Source: Saprospiraceae bacterium (lineage in GTDB: Bacteria; Bacteroidota; Bacteroidia; Chitinophagales; Saprospiraceae). From it: a stretch of 64,000 nt of DNA. Shown here piece after piece: positions 36,169 to 45,208 of this stretch. The stretch lies in NCBI GenBank assembly GCA_016716185.1, contig JADJWV010000002.1, forward strand, positions 2,642,501-2,706,500, given 5' to 3'. Under the pieces are notes generated by a model, which made no database searches, was not told where the DNA came from, and was given only the letters and a program-made list of their open reading frames with translations. The translations under genes were made by a program, and so were the position numbers. Within the stretch, counting starts at the first letter, position 1, and each line of letters starts with the position of its first letter.

Positions 36169-38472
36169 ATGAGAATTACATTCATTTTTTTTCTTATACT
36201 TAATCAATTCATTGTCAATAGTCAATCGGATTTAAATCGCGATTTTCCCATCATCCCAAAACCAAAATCGATTCGGGTTGTAGGAGGCAACTACAGTTTG
36301 AATCAGCTTGATAAAATAATTATACCTACGGGAAGTTTGGAAGCTGAACAAATCGCAAACAGCATCCGGGAAATTCTTCAAATTCCAATTTTAAAACTGA
36401 ACCGGCAAAAAAAGATTGATAAACCATCAACAAGGAGTTTGACACTCTCCCACATCGATAAACCAGGCCGGGATGAATATTACAAAATCAGCATCACTAA
36501 AAACGGTATCTGGTTGCAAGGCAGCTCGGCGAAAGCCTGGTTTTTGGGAATGCAAACCCTTTCGCAGTTATACGAGCTGAATTCCAGCCACTTTGCTGAA
36601 AAAACATTGCCTTATTGTTTAATTGAAGATGAACCAAGATTTAAGTACAGAGGAATGCATCTGGATGTAAGCAGACATTTTTATCCTGTAGAATCCATTA
36701 AGAAATATTTAAGATTGATGGCCAGATTTAAGTTCAATACTTTTCATTGGCATCTCACAGATGATCAGGGTTGGCGGATAGAAATAAAGAAATTTCCGAA
36801 GCTCCAGGAAATCAGCAGCAGTCGGAAGGCCACTTTAAAAGGCCATGCAAGTCAATATCCGGAAGTGTATGATTCGAGCACTTATCATTATTATTATACC
36901 CAGCAGGATATCAGCGAAATAGTGGATTATGCATCAAAACTTTATATTGATGTAATTCCTGAAATTGAAATGCCCGGCCACAGCACGGCTGCCCTGGCCG
37001 CTTATCCGGAATTCAGTTGTAATGGAGAATTGAGAGATGTCGCATGTAAATGGGGCGTTTTCAATTCAGGAGTGTATTGTACCCAGGATACCACCATATG
37101 GTTTTTAAAAGAAATTCTAAACGAAGTGTGCAATTTGTTTCCTGGAAAATACATTCACATTGGTGGCGATGAAGTTCCAAAAGAAAACTGGAAAGCCTGC
37201 GAAAAATGTCAGGCGGTGAAAAGAAGACAAAATCTGAAAACGGAAGAAGATCTACAAAGTTATTTTCTTAAAAACATTGAAAAGCATTTAAGTAGCAAAG
37301 GGAAAACACTTGTTGGGTGGGACGAGATACTGGAAGGCGGATTACCTGCTAACGCAGTCGTGATGTCCTGGCGTGGAAATGAAGGTGGAATCCATGCTGC
37401 CAGAAAAAGGCACGAAGTGATCATGTGTCCGGGCTCCCATTGTTATTTTGATCATTATCAATCTTTAAACAGTACAGAACCCCTGGCCATTGGAGGCTAT
37501 ACTTCCCTGGAAAAAACTTATCACTTTGAACCGGTCCCAACTGAGCTCAAAGCTAACGAACGTTCGTACGTTTTGGGGGCACAGGGAAATGTCTGGACAG
37601 AATACATGCCGGATTTTCAACAAGTACTATATATGGCTTATCCCAGGGCCATAGCGCTTTCAGAAGTCAACTGGACAGCACCCGATCAAAAAAATTACCC
37701 AGGATTTTTGAGCAGGCTTGGTTCCCACATACCCTGGTTTAAGAAGGAAGAAATGCAAATCACTCAAAGCATGCTGGATCTGAGTTACCAGACCAGATAT
37801 GGTGAAGATGGGATCGAACTTTCTTTCAACAAGCCGGCAATGAAAGGAAAGATCCTGGTTGAATCTACCAGAGAAGGAGATGTGGTTGGTGAATATTTAA
37901 CACACGATACATTCATTCTTCACAAGGATGTACAGTTCAAAGCCTGGTATCAGCTGGAAGATGGATACATTGGCAAACCGCTTCGAATTACTTTTCAAAA
38001 ACATTTGGGTGTAGGAAAACAAATAACACTTTTGGAGGCTCCTGCCGAACGATATTTCAGTGGAGGCAGCCAGTGTTTGCTCAATGGCATTGAAGCTCCC
38101 GGCAACAAATTCGGTGGACCTGAATGGGTAGGTATGGAAGGAAAGGATTTTAGTGCGGTTATAGACTTAGGGCAGGAGCAATTAGTCAAATCACTGTTAT
38201 TCCAATTGTATCACGATCCCGGATCGTGGATCCACCGGCCATCAGAAATTAATATTTATACAAGTGAGGATGGAATGACCTATTCAGAACTTGTTAAATA
38301 CCAGATTTCTGAAACCAAAACCGGGCATCTGCAACCGGAAATTCCTTTACACCATAAATCTGCAAGATTCATAAAAATCCTGGTAAAGAACCAGGGAAAA
38401 ATTCCGGAATTATACCCAGGTGCCGGAAAGAATGCCTGGTTGTTTATCGGAGAAATTCAGATAAAAAAGTAA
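36169..38472 (+). CDS. GH20 beta-N-acetylhexosaminidase (767 aa)
   Basis: Releases terminal beta-linked N-acetylglucosamine or N-acetylgalactosamine, working through the substrate's acetamido group. The catalytic Asp-Glu pair is D334-E335 (HIGGDEVPK). Other family motifs are FHWHLTDDQGWRIEIKKFP at about 192-210, EIEMPGHSTAALAAYP and GAQGNVWTEYM. Residues about 20-155 form the usual N-terminal GH20b-like domain. The last 130 residues resemble the F5/8 type C domain at the end of the GH92 protein (SLLFQLYHDPGSWIHRPSEI, KNQGKIPELYPGAGKNAW). A signal peptide is visible (MRITFIFFLILNQFIVNSQ). It is transcribed divergently from the GH92/asparaginase operon, with which it likely cooperates on N-glycans; chitin-derived sugars are an alternative substrate. 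Confidence 0.94.
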   Translation: MRITFIFFLILNQFIVNSQSDLNRDFPIIPKPKSIRVVGGNYSLNQLDKIIIPTGSLEAEQIANSIREILQIPILKLNRQKKIDKPSTRSLTLSHIDKPGRDEYYKISITKNGIWLQGSSAKAWFLGMQTLSQLYELNSSHFAEKTLPYCLIEDEPRFKYRGMHLDVSRHFYPVESIKKYLRLMARFKFNTFHWHLTDDQGWRIEIKKFPKLQEISSSRKATLKGHASQYPEVYDSSTYHYYYTQQDISEIVDYASKLYIDVIPEIEMPGHSTAALAAYPEFSCNGELRDVACKWGVFNSGVYCTQDTTIWFLKEILNEVCNLFPGKYIHIGGDEVPKENWKACEKCQAVKRRQNLKTEEDLQSYFLKNIEKHLSSKGKTLVGWDEILEGGLPANAVVMSWRGNEGGIHAARKRHEVIMCPGSHCYFDHYQSLNSTEPLAIGGYTSLEKTYHFEPVPTELKANERSYVLGAQGNVWTEYMPDFQQVLYMAYPRAIALSEVNWTAPDQKNYPGFLSRLGSHIPWFKKEEMQITQSMLDLSYQTRYGEDGIELSFNKPAMKGKILVESTREGDVVGEYLTHDTFILHKDVQFKAWYQLEDGYIGKPLRITFQKHLGVGKQITLLEAPAERYFSGGSQCLLNGIEAPGNKFGGPEWVGMEGKDFSAVIDLGQEQLVKSLLFQLYHDPGSWIHRPSEINIYTSEDGMTYSELVKYQISETKTGHLQPEIPLHHKSARFIKILVKNQGKIPELYPGAGKNAWLFIGEIQIKK

Positions 38473-38527
38473 CCAAGACGCTTCATCAATAATTTTTTAA
38501 CTTTCATATCAGCAATTCTTAACGCTG

Positions 38528-39229
38528 TTAAGCATTAAAGCTTGCTTGATTTTTTTCAGATACCAGTATCCAATTGTATTCATGGTTTATGACCTGATAT
38601 TTTGGAAAAACTTTTGAAAATGTCTCTAGGAATTTTTTATTCAATTCCTGATCTTCCGGGGTGGCATGCAGTCTGTTGTAAAGCAAAATACCGGAAGATG
38701 CCAAAGCTGAATTCAAGAAGCTGAGAAATTTCTCAGATTCAAATTTGATTGGAATTGTACTGTCTTCAAAAATATCCATACAAATCAAGTCATACTGTTT
38801 TGAATTTGATTCGAGAAAATCCAATCCATCTTTACAGTATATTTTATAAGGTCCGGTGTATATGAAATCCAGGTATTTTTCAAACAAAAAAACAATCTCA
38901 GGATCGAGTTCCACAAAATCGAAATCTGCGGTGATGTTGAATTGAGATTGCAACATTTGAGGAATGCTCCCGGTTCCCAATCCGAGAACTAAAATATTTT
39001 TTGGCTTCCGAATGTGAACTTTGATTTTACGGAATGCTGCCACAAAATGTCTGTACTGCATCCCAAACGAATAAATTGCATTGTCGCTGACCAATTTAAA
39101 TTGGCCGCGAGACAGATACAAACCGATGTTTGGATTGAATTCCGATGAGAGATGGTCGATAGGAAGGTCTGCGAAATAACTCAGAATTTTCCAGAACAGA
39201 TTGGGTTTTTTGATCGTAAACCCATTCAT
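38528..39229 (-). CDS. SAM-dependent methyltransferase, spermidine-synthase-like
   Basis: A Rossmann-fold protein of 233 aa. The SAM-binding glycine motif is visible (NILVLGLGTGSIPQML), then the acidic residue after strand 2 (FDFVELDPEIVFLF), and a DLICMDIFEDSTIP strand where spermidine synthases carry their catalytic aspartate. It lacks a clear polyamine-site signature, so the substrate is unknown. The chosen start (ATG at 39229) forms an ATGA overlap with the stop of the alternative GlmU gene, which indicates translational coupling. An ATG at 39241 would overlap that gene by 16 bases. The gene converges with GH20, leaving 55 bp between them. Confidence 0.8.
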   Translation of the reverse strand: MNGFTIKKPNLFWKILSYFADLPIDHLSSEFNPNIGLYLSRGQFKLVSDNAIYSFGMQYRHFVAAFRKIKVHIRKPKNILVLGLGTGSIPQMLQSQFNITADFDFVELDPEIVFLFEKYLDFIYTGPYKIYCKDGLDFLESNSKQYDLICMDIFEDSTIPIKFESEKFLSFLNSALASSGILLYNRLHATPEDQELNKKFLETFSKVFPKYQVINHEYNWILVSEKNQASFNA

Positions 39230-40428
39230 AAATTTTCCCAATTCCGGAATCCACTACTTGCCCGAAAAACATAATCCATGAGTTGTTTTTGGTTTTCAGT
39301 GAGCCGGATCCCTCTGCGCTCCATAACGGTTGCTGCAGTGGTAAAAAATTTATCGAGTGTAAAAGTGGAAAAACCCGAAGCACCACCCCAGGCAAAATCC
39401 GGTATGAATTGTCTAGGAAATCCAGAGCCAAACACATTGGCTCCATAACCTACAACTGTACCGGTATTGAACATGGTGTTGATACCACACTTCGAATGAT
39501 CGCCCATAATCAACCCACAAAACAGACTGGAAGTTTTTTCAAATCTCTTGCTTTCATAATTCCAAAGTTTCACTTCTTCGTAATTATTTTTCAAGTTTGA
39601 AGCATTGGTATCGGCACCGATATTGACCCATTCACCAATGACACTATTTCCTAAAAAGCCATCGTGAGCCTTGTTGGAGTAAGCTTGAAAAATAGTGTTG
39701 TTGACTTCACCGCCAATCCTGCATTCCGGCCCTATGGTAGTTGGTCCGTATATTTTCGATCCCATTTTGATAATGGATCCATCGCCAACAGCCAAAGGTC
39801 CCCTTAACATGGATCCTTCCATGACCTCAGCATTGTGACCTATATATATGGGTCCTTCCAGGGTATTGAGGCAGCTTGCCCAAACCTTTGATCCTTTTTC
39901 TATAAAAAGCTTTTGACCCATTACCCGATTACTTTCATGGACCGGCTCCGAGACCCTTCCTTTGGTAACGAACTGAAAGTCGCGTTCAAGCTCCATGCCA
40001 TTCCATTGAAACAACTCCCAAAGTTTTGAGATCCCTCTTATCAGGTGTTTTTCAACTTGTTGCTGTTGAAATTGATTTAAGTCGGTTGATTCTAAAAAAT
40101 TCTGGCATTGTTGCTTATTAAAATGACCGGCCACCCAATCTTCCCCACAAACCAAAATTTCTCCAACGGACAGTTTTGAAATAACAGAGCAGAGGTCCTC
40201 ATTTGGAAGCAAATGACCCTGAATTACATAATTATCATCAGCAATATTGGCAGGAAAGCTTGAATCGAGTTCTTTGCGGCAGAAATGGCTGGTCTGTGCA
40301 TGGAAATAAAGTGCCCATTTTTCCTGGATCGTGAGCATACCCAAACGAAAAGTTGCCAAAGGCCTTGCCCAGGATAAGGGCTTAAACTGTCCGTTGTGGG
40401 CCGGATCGAAAAGAATGAGATTCCTCAT
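39226..40428 (-). CDS. Alternative GlmU-type sugar nucleotidyltransferase / acyltransferase (400 aa)
   Basis: Bacteroidota carry a GlmU variant in which the nucleotidyltransferase half is divergent. This protein opens with NLILFDPAHNGQFKPLSWAR and RPLATFRLGMLTIQEKW, in place of the usual LAAGxGTRM loop. It then has a left-handed beta-helix with hexapeptide repeats (GPIYIGHNAEVMEGSMLRGP, GDGSIIKMGSKIYGPTTIGP, NSVIGEWVNIGADTNASNLK). These would catalyse acetylation of glucosamine-1-phosphate and UDP transfer, giving UDP-N-acetylglucosamine for cell wall synthesis. Assignment to the 'alt_bact_glmU' group is from memory of family traits. It follows rpmE after a terminator and is coupled to the methyltransferase gene. 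Confidence 0.82.
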   Translation of the reverse strand: MRNLILFDPAHNGQFKPLSWARPLATFRLGMLTIQEKWALYFHAQTSHFCRKELDSSFPANIADDNYVIQGHLLPNEDLCSVISKLSVGEILVCGEDWVAGHFNKQQCQNFLESTDLNQFQQQQVEKHLIRGISKLWELFQWNGMELERDFQFVTKGRVSEPVHESNRVMGQKLFIEKGSKVWASCLNTLEGPIYIGHNAEVMEGSMLRGPLAVGDGSIIKMGSKIYGPTTIGPECRIGGEVNNTIFQAYSNKAHDGFLGNSVIGEWVNIGADTNASNLKNNYEEVKLWNYESKRFEKTSSLFCGLIMGDHSKCGINTMFNTGTVVGYGANVFGSGFPRQFIPDFAWGGASGFSTFTLDKFFTTAATVMERRGIRLTENQKQLMDYVFRASSGFRNWENL

Positions 40429-40436
40429 TTTATTAA

Positions 40437-40461
40437 ATAAAAAACCCCGTAGGTTACGGGG
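40437..40461 (-). terminator. Terminator after rpmE
   Basis: The minus strand forms a perfect 7-bp stem (CCCCGTA with TACGGGG) with a 3-base loop, followed by TTTTTT. It lies 9 bp after the L31 stop codon and before the alternative GlmU start, so it separates the two transcription units or attenuates read-through. Confidence 0.8.
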
Positions 40462-40470
40462 TAGATTTTA

Positions 40471-40734
40471 TTAGTTTTTAGCAAATTTCGAACCTGCGAA
40501 TTTCTTATTAAATTTATCAATCCGTCCGGCAGTGTCGATAAATTTCATTTTACCGGTAAAGAAAGGATGCGATTTGGAGGAAATTTCAAGTCGGATGAGT
40601 GGGTATTCATTCCCATCTTCCCAAACGATAGTTTCCTTCGTGGCCGCACAGGAACGCGTAAGAAAGGCCTCATTACAAGAGAAATCCTTAAAAACAACAA
40701 AGCGGTAATTAGCTGGGTGCAAATCTTTTTTCAT
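40471..40734 (-). CDS. rpmE2: 50S ribosomal protein L31, type B
   Basis: Small ribosomal protein of the large subunit. The 87-aa length and the opening (MKKDLHPANYRFVVFKDFSC), the block LIRLEISSKSHPFFTGKMKF and the end (GRIDKFNKKFAGSKF) are typical of type B L31. Only one cysteine lies near the type A zinc position (DFSCNEAFLTRSCAATKE), so the zinc ribbon is absent as expected for type B. A well-formed Bacteroidota promoter precedes it (40755-40784) and a terminator follows it. It is divergent from lnt. Confidence 0.95.
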   Translation of the reverse strand: MKKDLHPANYRFVVFKDFSCNEAFLTRSCAATKETIVWEDGNEYPLIRLEISSKSHPFFTGKMKFIDTAGRIDKFNKKFAGSKFAKN

Positions 40735-40754
40735 GGCCTTTTTAATTTGGAGTG

Positions 40755-40784
40755 CAAAGATAGTATTTTTTTAGAAATATCAAA
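40755..40784 (-). promoter_or_regulatory. Bacteroidota promoter of rpmE2 (TTTG-N18-TATCTTTG)
   Basis: On the minus strand TTTG and TATCTTTG are separated by 18 bases, close to the consensus of the Bacteroidota primary sigma factor. The -7 element ends 21 bp before the L31 start codon. One of the two best promoter matches in the window. Confidence 0.7.
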
Positions 40785-40883
40785 TAAAAACAAAATCCTT
40801 TTTTTGATCCGAACTGCTTGATAATCAAATCTTCACAATATGAATTACCTGAATTTTGTACCTTTCCCAGAGGATAACAGGCT

Positions 40884-42641
40884 ATGAAATTTCATAAAAA
40901 CTTTCTTTTTATATTCCTGGTATTGGCCGGTTTTGCTGCTCTTTACGGGGGAGCACAAATGTTGGGAAAACCTTTCTGGGGCAATAATCCAATTTGGTTG
41001 CTGCTGGGCACCTGGATGGTGATCGTTCTTGCACTCAGCCGGATTTATTGGTCTGATGGTCGGCAATTCTTCTATTTGATCATGAGCAGTCTGAGCGGAC
41101 TGCTGTTAGGTAAAGCATTTGTTTTTACCAGTCCACTGTTGTTTGTGGGTTTTACGCCTTTGCTTTATGCTGCCTTCCGTTATGAACACCAAGGAACTTG
41201 TCGTCTGCGGGTCCATGGATATTATGCCTTTCACGCTTTTATGGTTTGGAACATCATTGCTACCTACTGGGTGGCCAATGCAGCGTTGATTCCCGGCCTT
41301 GTAGCCTTCCTGCTCAACAGTCTTTTTATGTGCATTCCCTGGTTATTAGCCCTGCAGATCAAGCGAATAAAGCCAAATTTCTGGCTCCCTGCATTTGTCT
41401 TTATTTGGTTATGTTACGAATGGGGCCACCATCAATGGGAAATTTCCTGGCCCTGGTTGAGTCTGGGTAATGGGTTTGCATTCTACCCGGAGTGGATACA
41501 ATGGTATGAATATACGGGAGCTTTTGGGGGCAGTCTCTGGGCTTTAGTTGCCAATGTTGTGGTGTTTGCGTCAATCGCTTTAATCAGATACAGAATTTAT
41601 GCCATCATCGCTTTGTTAATCTGGTTAGCAATGCCTGTTTTCATATCTCATCAAATATCCAAAAGACCCTCGTATCCGGGTGAGGCCGTTGAAGTGGGTA
41701 TTGTACAACCCAATTACGAACCTCATTTTGAGAAATTTTCTGTCGACCAGAATTTGCAGATGATCCGGTTTGAAAAATTATCAAGAGAGGTGATTACTGC
41801 GAATACCCGGTATTTATTATGGCCGGAAACCAGTTTTGAATATCCCGAAGTTGGGGCATTCCATAAAGATTGGAGAATTTCCAGAATGGGGGACTTGTGT
41901 AAAATGTATGGAAATACTTGTCTGGTAACAGGTCTAAGCACCATCCGCACTTTTAAAGAAGGTGAAGATTTAACAGATGCCGCACGTAAAAGCAACAAAA
42001 GCTTAAATTCCCTTTATTACGAAATACAAAACAGTGCTACTCAAATATGTGCGCACAGTACCGATTTTCCAGTTTATGTTAAGTCTAAACTGGTTCCGGG
42101 TGTGGAAACCTTTCCTTATCGGCGCTGGCTTCCCTTTTTAAAGCCCATTGTCGATAAATTGGGTGGATCCATTCATGGGCTCGGAAAGCAGAAAGAAAGA
42201 GCTGTATTTGAAAATGGAAATTTAAAAATTGCACCGGTTATTTGTTACGAATCCATTTATGGTGCCTACATCGGTGATTACATCAAAAAAGGAGCTCAAG
42301 CTATATTTATCATGACGAATGATGGTTGGTGGGACAACACGCCCGGTTACCGTCAACACCTCTATTTTGGTGCTTTGCGCGCCATCGAATACCGGAAACC
42401 CATCGCTCGTTCTGCGAATACCGGAATTTCGTGTTTTATCGATGCGAAAGGAAACATACTGGATGCGACGAATTATGGCAAAGAAGCTGCCATACGCAGA
42501 AATATGTTTTTCTCTACATATGAAAGTTTTTATTTAAAGCATGGAGATTACATTATAAAACTAGCACTGCTGGGTGCATTGATCATTTTGATCATTTCGG
42601 CAAAGCCATTTTTGAGAGTTCGTTTTTCAAAAAATCAATGA
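40884..42641 (+). CDS. lnt: Apolipoprotein N-acyltransferase
   Basis: Inner-membrane enzyme that adds the third acyl chain to the N-terminal cysteine of lipoproteins. The N-terminal half has several membrane helices. The periplasmic nitrilase-like half carries the catalytic glutamate E315 (LWPETSFEYPE), a lysine in SKLVPGVETFPYR, and the nucleophile C454 (VICYESIYGAYIG), then the typical MTNDGWWDNTPGYRQH. A C-terminal membrane helix closes the protein (LALLGALIILIISA). It is slightly longer than the enterobacterial enzyme. Its last 50 bases overlap the convergent PGI/PMI gene on the other strand. It will be needed for the window's many lipoproteins. Confidence 0.95.
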   Translation: MKFHKNFLFIFLVLAGFAALYGGAQMLGKPFWGNNPIWLLLGTWMVIVLALSRIYWSDGRQFFYLIMSSLSGLLLGKAFVFTSPLLFVGFTPLLYAAFRYEHQGTCRLRVHGYYAFHAFMVWNIIATYWVANAALIPGLVAFLLNSLFMCIPWLLALQIKRIKPNFWLPAFVFIWLCYEWGHHQWEISWPWLSLGNGFAFYPEWIQWYEYTGAFGGSLWALVANVVVFASIALIRYRIYAIIALLIWLAMPVFISHQISKRPSYPGEAVEVGIVQPNYEPHFEKFSVDQNLQMIRFEKLSREVITANTRYLLWPETSFEYPEVGAFHKDWRISRMGDLCKMYGNTCLVTGLSTIRTFKEGEDLTDAARKSNKSLNSLYYEIQNSATQICAHSTDFPVYVKSKLVPGVETFPYRRWLPFLKPIVDKLGGSIHGLGKQKERAVFENGNLKIAPVICYESIYGAYIGDYIKKGAQAIFIMTNDGWWDNTPGYRQHLYFGALRAIEYRKPIARSANTGISCFIDAKGNILDATNYGKEAAIRRNMFFSTYESFYLKHGDYIIKLALLGALIILIISAKPFLRVRFSKNQ

Positions 42642-43602
42642 CGCGAACTTCAACAGAGTCCACAGCATTGAATTCGGCAAGATGGACACTTAGCAAATCA
42701 AATAAATGAACCAAATACAGCGATTTCTCCAAAAAGGAATTTCCCATACAAAATACATCGATAACTGAACCGGCATAATGACTGACAATTTCTTTTGTCA
42801 ATTCCATCCGGGCCTGAATTCTGTGATAATCTCCATGGTCGCGAATAAAAATTGCAGCAAGGGTTGGGTGATTCCACCTCCAACCCACAAGTTCGTTGTG
42901 ATTCATTTCCGGGATGACGTGATGCCAACACAGCATCTTACTGTTTTCGTTAATTTGCTGTCTGGCTCGTATGGAAACCGGCTCAAATCGATCGGAGCTA
43001 TAAAACACCAGCCATTTTCCTTTGATCAATTCTGCCAATTGCAAGGCTTGATCATTGATACCATTTTTATTGTTCCGGATCAATTGAATTGCCGATTCGA
43101 TTTGATTTATAAAATCAGGTCCGATGACATTAAGTTTTTCCAAAGTGAATAGCTGAGCACACAATGAATAGGCAAGACATGCCCTCGGTGAAGACCAACC
43201 TGATGGCAATTTTATATAATCAATTTTCAACTCTTCTGCTAAACGTAAAAGTTCACCTCCGGAACTGATTACGATCAACCTGGCCTTCTTAGCCAATAAT
43301 TGCTGAAATGCAGAAATGGTTTCTTCCGTATTACCGGAATAAGACGAGACTATCGCTAAAGTATGCTGAGAAATATAATTAGGAACTGAATAAGATTTGC
43401 CCACTGAAAAGGGCAACATCGATTCATTTCTTATGATGGCTTCCACAAAATTTGCTCCAACTGCAGATCCACCCATACCACTGACATATATATTACTTAA
43501 CCCGGCATCATTCTTTCTTAAATTGGTTTTGGCAAACAACTCCAGCGATTCCTCAAGTTGATCAGGGAAACTCTGAACCATATCCATCATTGTAAGTTCC
43601 AT
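42592..43602 (-). CDS. Bifunctional phosphoglucose/phosphomannose isomerase-like (SIS fold)
   Basis: Interconverts fructose-6-phosphate with glucose-6-phosphate or mannose-6-phosphate in the cytoplasm. The SIS-domain signature is clear (IYVSGMGGSAVGANFVEA, VSSYSGNTEETISAF), and the C-terminal domain has EMNHNELVGWRW, a hallmark of the PGI/PMI family. The frame opens at a TTG (43626), but a TAATTTTG promoter element covers that codon, so I choose the ATG at 43602 (MELTMMDMVQSFPDQ), giving 336 aa. It converges with lnt; the coding regions overlap by 50 bp. Confidence 0.9.
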   Translation of the reverse strand: MELTMMDMVQSFPDQLEESLELFAKTNLRKNDAGLSNIYVSGMGGSAVGANFVEAIIRNESMLPFSVGKSYSVPNYISQHTLAIVSSYSGNTEETISAFQQLLAKKARLIVISSGGELLRLAEELKIDYIKLPSGWSSPRACLAYSLCAQLFTLEKLNVIGPDFINQIESAIQLIRNNKNGINDQALQLAELIKGKWLVFYSSDRFEPVSIRARQQINENSKMLCWHHVIPEMNHNELVGWRWNHPTLAAIFIRDHGDYHRIQARMELTKEIVSHYAGSVIDVFCMGNSFLEKSLYLVHLFDLLSVHLAEFNAVDSVEVRVIDFLKNELSKMALPK

Positions 43603-43623
43603 AGCTTTACGGATTGGAAATTG

Positions 43624-43631
43624 CAAAATTA
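43624..43631 (-). promoter_or_regulatory. -7 promoter element (TAATTTTG) for PGI/PMI
   Basis: TAATTTTG on the minus strand ends 22 bp before the ATG at 43602 and overlaps the upstream TTG of the frame. It decides the start codon of the PGI/PMI gene. Confidence 0.55.
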
Positions 43632-43855
43632 GATTTTATTTTTGTAAGCCTGGATGAAATCTCCCGGTCCATCTAAATCAATATTATTGAAAACAATATC
43701 ATGTAAATCAGAGTGGAAGTAATTTGCCCTATGGATACTGACTAAAGATCTTCCATACCATTTGTTAAAAAATTATTATTAATTAATGACAACACATAAA
43801 AACCCGAAAATACTCCTTTGAGATTGGCATATATGGAGGATTGTCTCAAAGTAAT

Positions 43856-45094
43856 TTATATTAAATTGCGGAGATAAAATACGAATTTCATTTTTTTTCC
43901 ATCCCGCTTCACTTTTACTTTAATTCTACTACCCACATCTCCCTGAAGATCGGATAATATTTTATCCAAACTTATTAAGGAACGTGGCCAACCTTTGAAA
44001 GCTACAAGCTCATCTCCAGGCAATATGCCTGCATCAAAAGCCGGAGAACCTGGTATTACCTGAGAAACGTAATAACGCTGCAAATCACGCCCACCACTGA
44101 TCACGAGCATTCCTGACCGGTCGTACCTGATTTCTTTTGCAAATCGCTTTGTCGGCTTCAAAAAAAGTTTACCTCTCATATAGTCCAGGTAAATATCAAA
44201 TTTTTCCAATAATACATTACCAAGAACTCCCTGTTTATTTTGTTTTTCAGATTTGGATAACTCCGTATCTACAACAAGAAAATGTGAAACTACATTTGAA
44301 AGTAAAAAAGTATCCAAATGGATCGCAGATATTTTGCCTACAAATCCAGTAAGAAGTCCACCTAAGCCACTACCCAGATAACCAGGAATCATTTTATCTG
44401 CATAAGACATCGTTGAGGTTGAATCATTGTACATCAATACAGACAAACTCGCCCCGGTATCCAGCAATAAATTTAATTTTTGAAATTGTTTCCCTTTTCT
44501 TAGAAATTGGACTTCCAAATATGGTTTATTTTTATAAATTTGGATATCCACTTCTGTAAAGCCTTTGGGCACCACAGTGGAAAGGGGATGCAAAACAATC
44601 CATTTTTTTGTATAATCAATTTGAATAACAAATTGACTAAACAATGAAGCACTTAAAATTCCATGAACAGCCTCTCCAATGACCTGCGAAATATTAGTGG
44701 ATTGGTCATTTAAAACTATCAATGAAGAAGTACATTTGTATTTAGAACCAAAGTTAAGCATCCGGGGTGGAGTCAGCTTTGCCGGGATCTCTGTCTGAAG
44801 ATCTGACCCTATAACTTTTAATTCTCGTTGATAAGGATTTTCGAAAATATCAGTCCACAAACTTTCAAACAAAATGGTATGCTCCGCGCCCGTGTCGAAA
44901 ATTAATTTTAAAGGGATTAATTCTTCCAGCTGAACATCAATGATGATAAATGATTGGACGTATCTGAAAGGGATTCTAATAGCCTGATCGCCCGATGACC
45001 CTGTGACCAGATTGGTCATGCAAAGTATTACGATACATAAACAGCGGATGGTGAATTGGGTCCCAGCTCGATATTTATTTAAGGTATTGATCAT
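43856..45094 (-). CDS. Retropepsin-like aspartyl protease with PDZ domain (412 aa)
   Basis: Predicted exported aspartic peptidase. Two catalytic-type motifs occur in one chain: D67-T-G-A (LKLIFDTGAEHTIL) and D212-T-G-A (NLLLDTGASLSVL), so the two halves could form a complete active site like pepsin instead of dimerising like a retropepsin. The C-terminal 90 residues form a PDZ domain (SQVIPGSPAFDAGILPGDEL). The N-terminus has a hydrophobic segment (RCLCIVILCMTNLVTGSSG), a likely signal peptide. The frame extends upstream to a GTG at 45124; the ATG at 45094 gives the better signal. Its neighbour (45209-46186) lies 114 bp upstream on the same strand. Substrate unknown. Confidence 0.85.
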   Translation of the reverse strand: MINTLNKYRAGTQFTIRCLCIVILCMTNLVTGSSGDQAIRIPFRYVQSFIIIDVQLEELIPLKLIFDTGAEHTILFESLWTDIFENPYQRELKVIGSDLQTEIPAKLTPPRMLNFGSKYKCTSSLIVLNDQSTNISQVIGEAVHGILSASLFSQFVIQIDYTKKWIVLHPLSTVVPKGFTEVDIQIYKNKPYLEVQFLRKGKQFQKLNLLLDTGASLSVLMYNDSTSTMSYADKMIPGYLGSGLGGLLTGFVGKISAIHLDTFLLSNVVSHFLVVDTELSKSEKQNKQGVLGNVLLEKFDIYLDYMRGKLFLKPTKRFAKEIRYDRSGMLVISGGRDLQRYYVSQVIPGSPAFDAGILPGDELVAFKGWPRSLISLDKILSDLQGDVGSRIKVKVKRDGKKMKFVFYLRNLI

Positions 45095-45208
45095 AATAAT
45101 ACTTGAAATGACCATTAACTGCACAATATACGGATTATCAGAATAAATTCATGAGCACATAAGCTTGTCAAATCCTTCTTGGCAGAAAGTTCAAATTAGA
45201 AAATCGAA

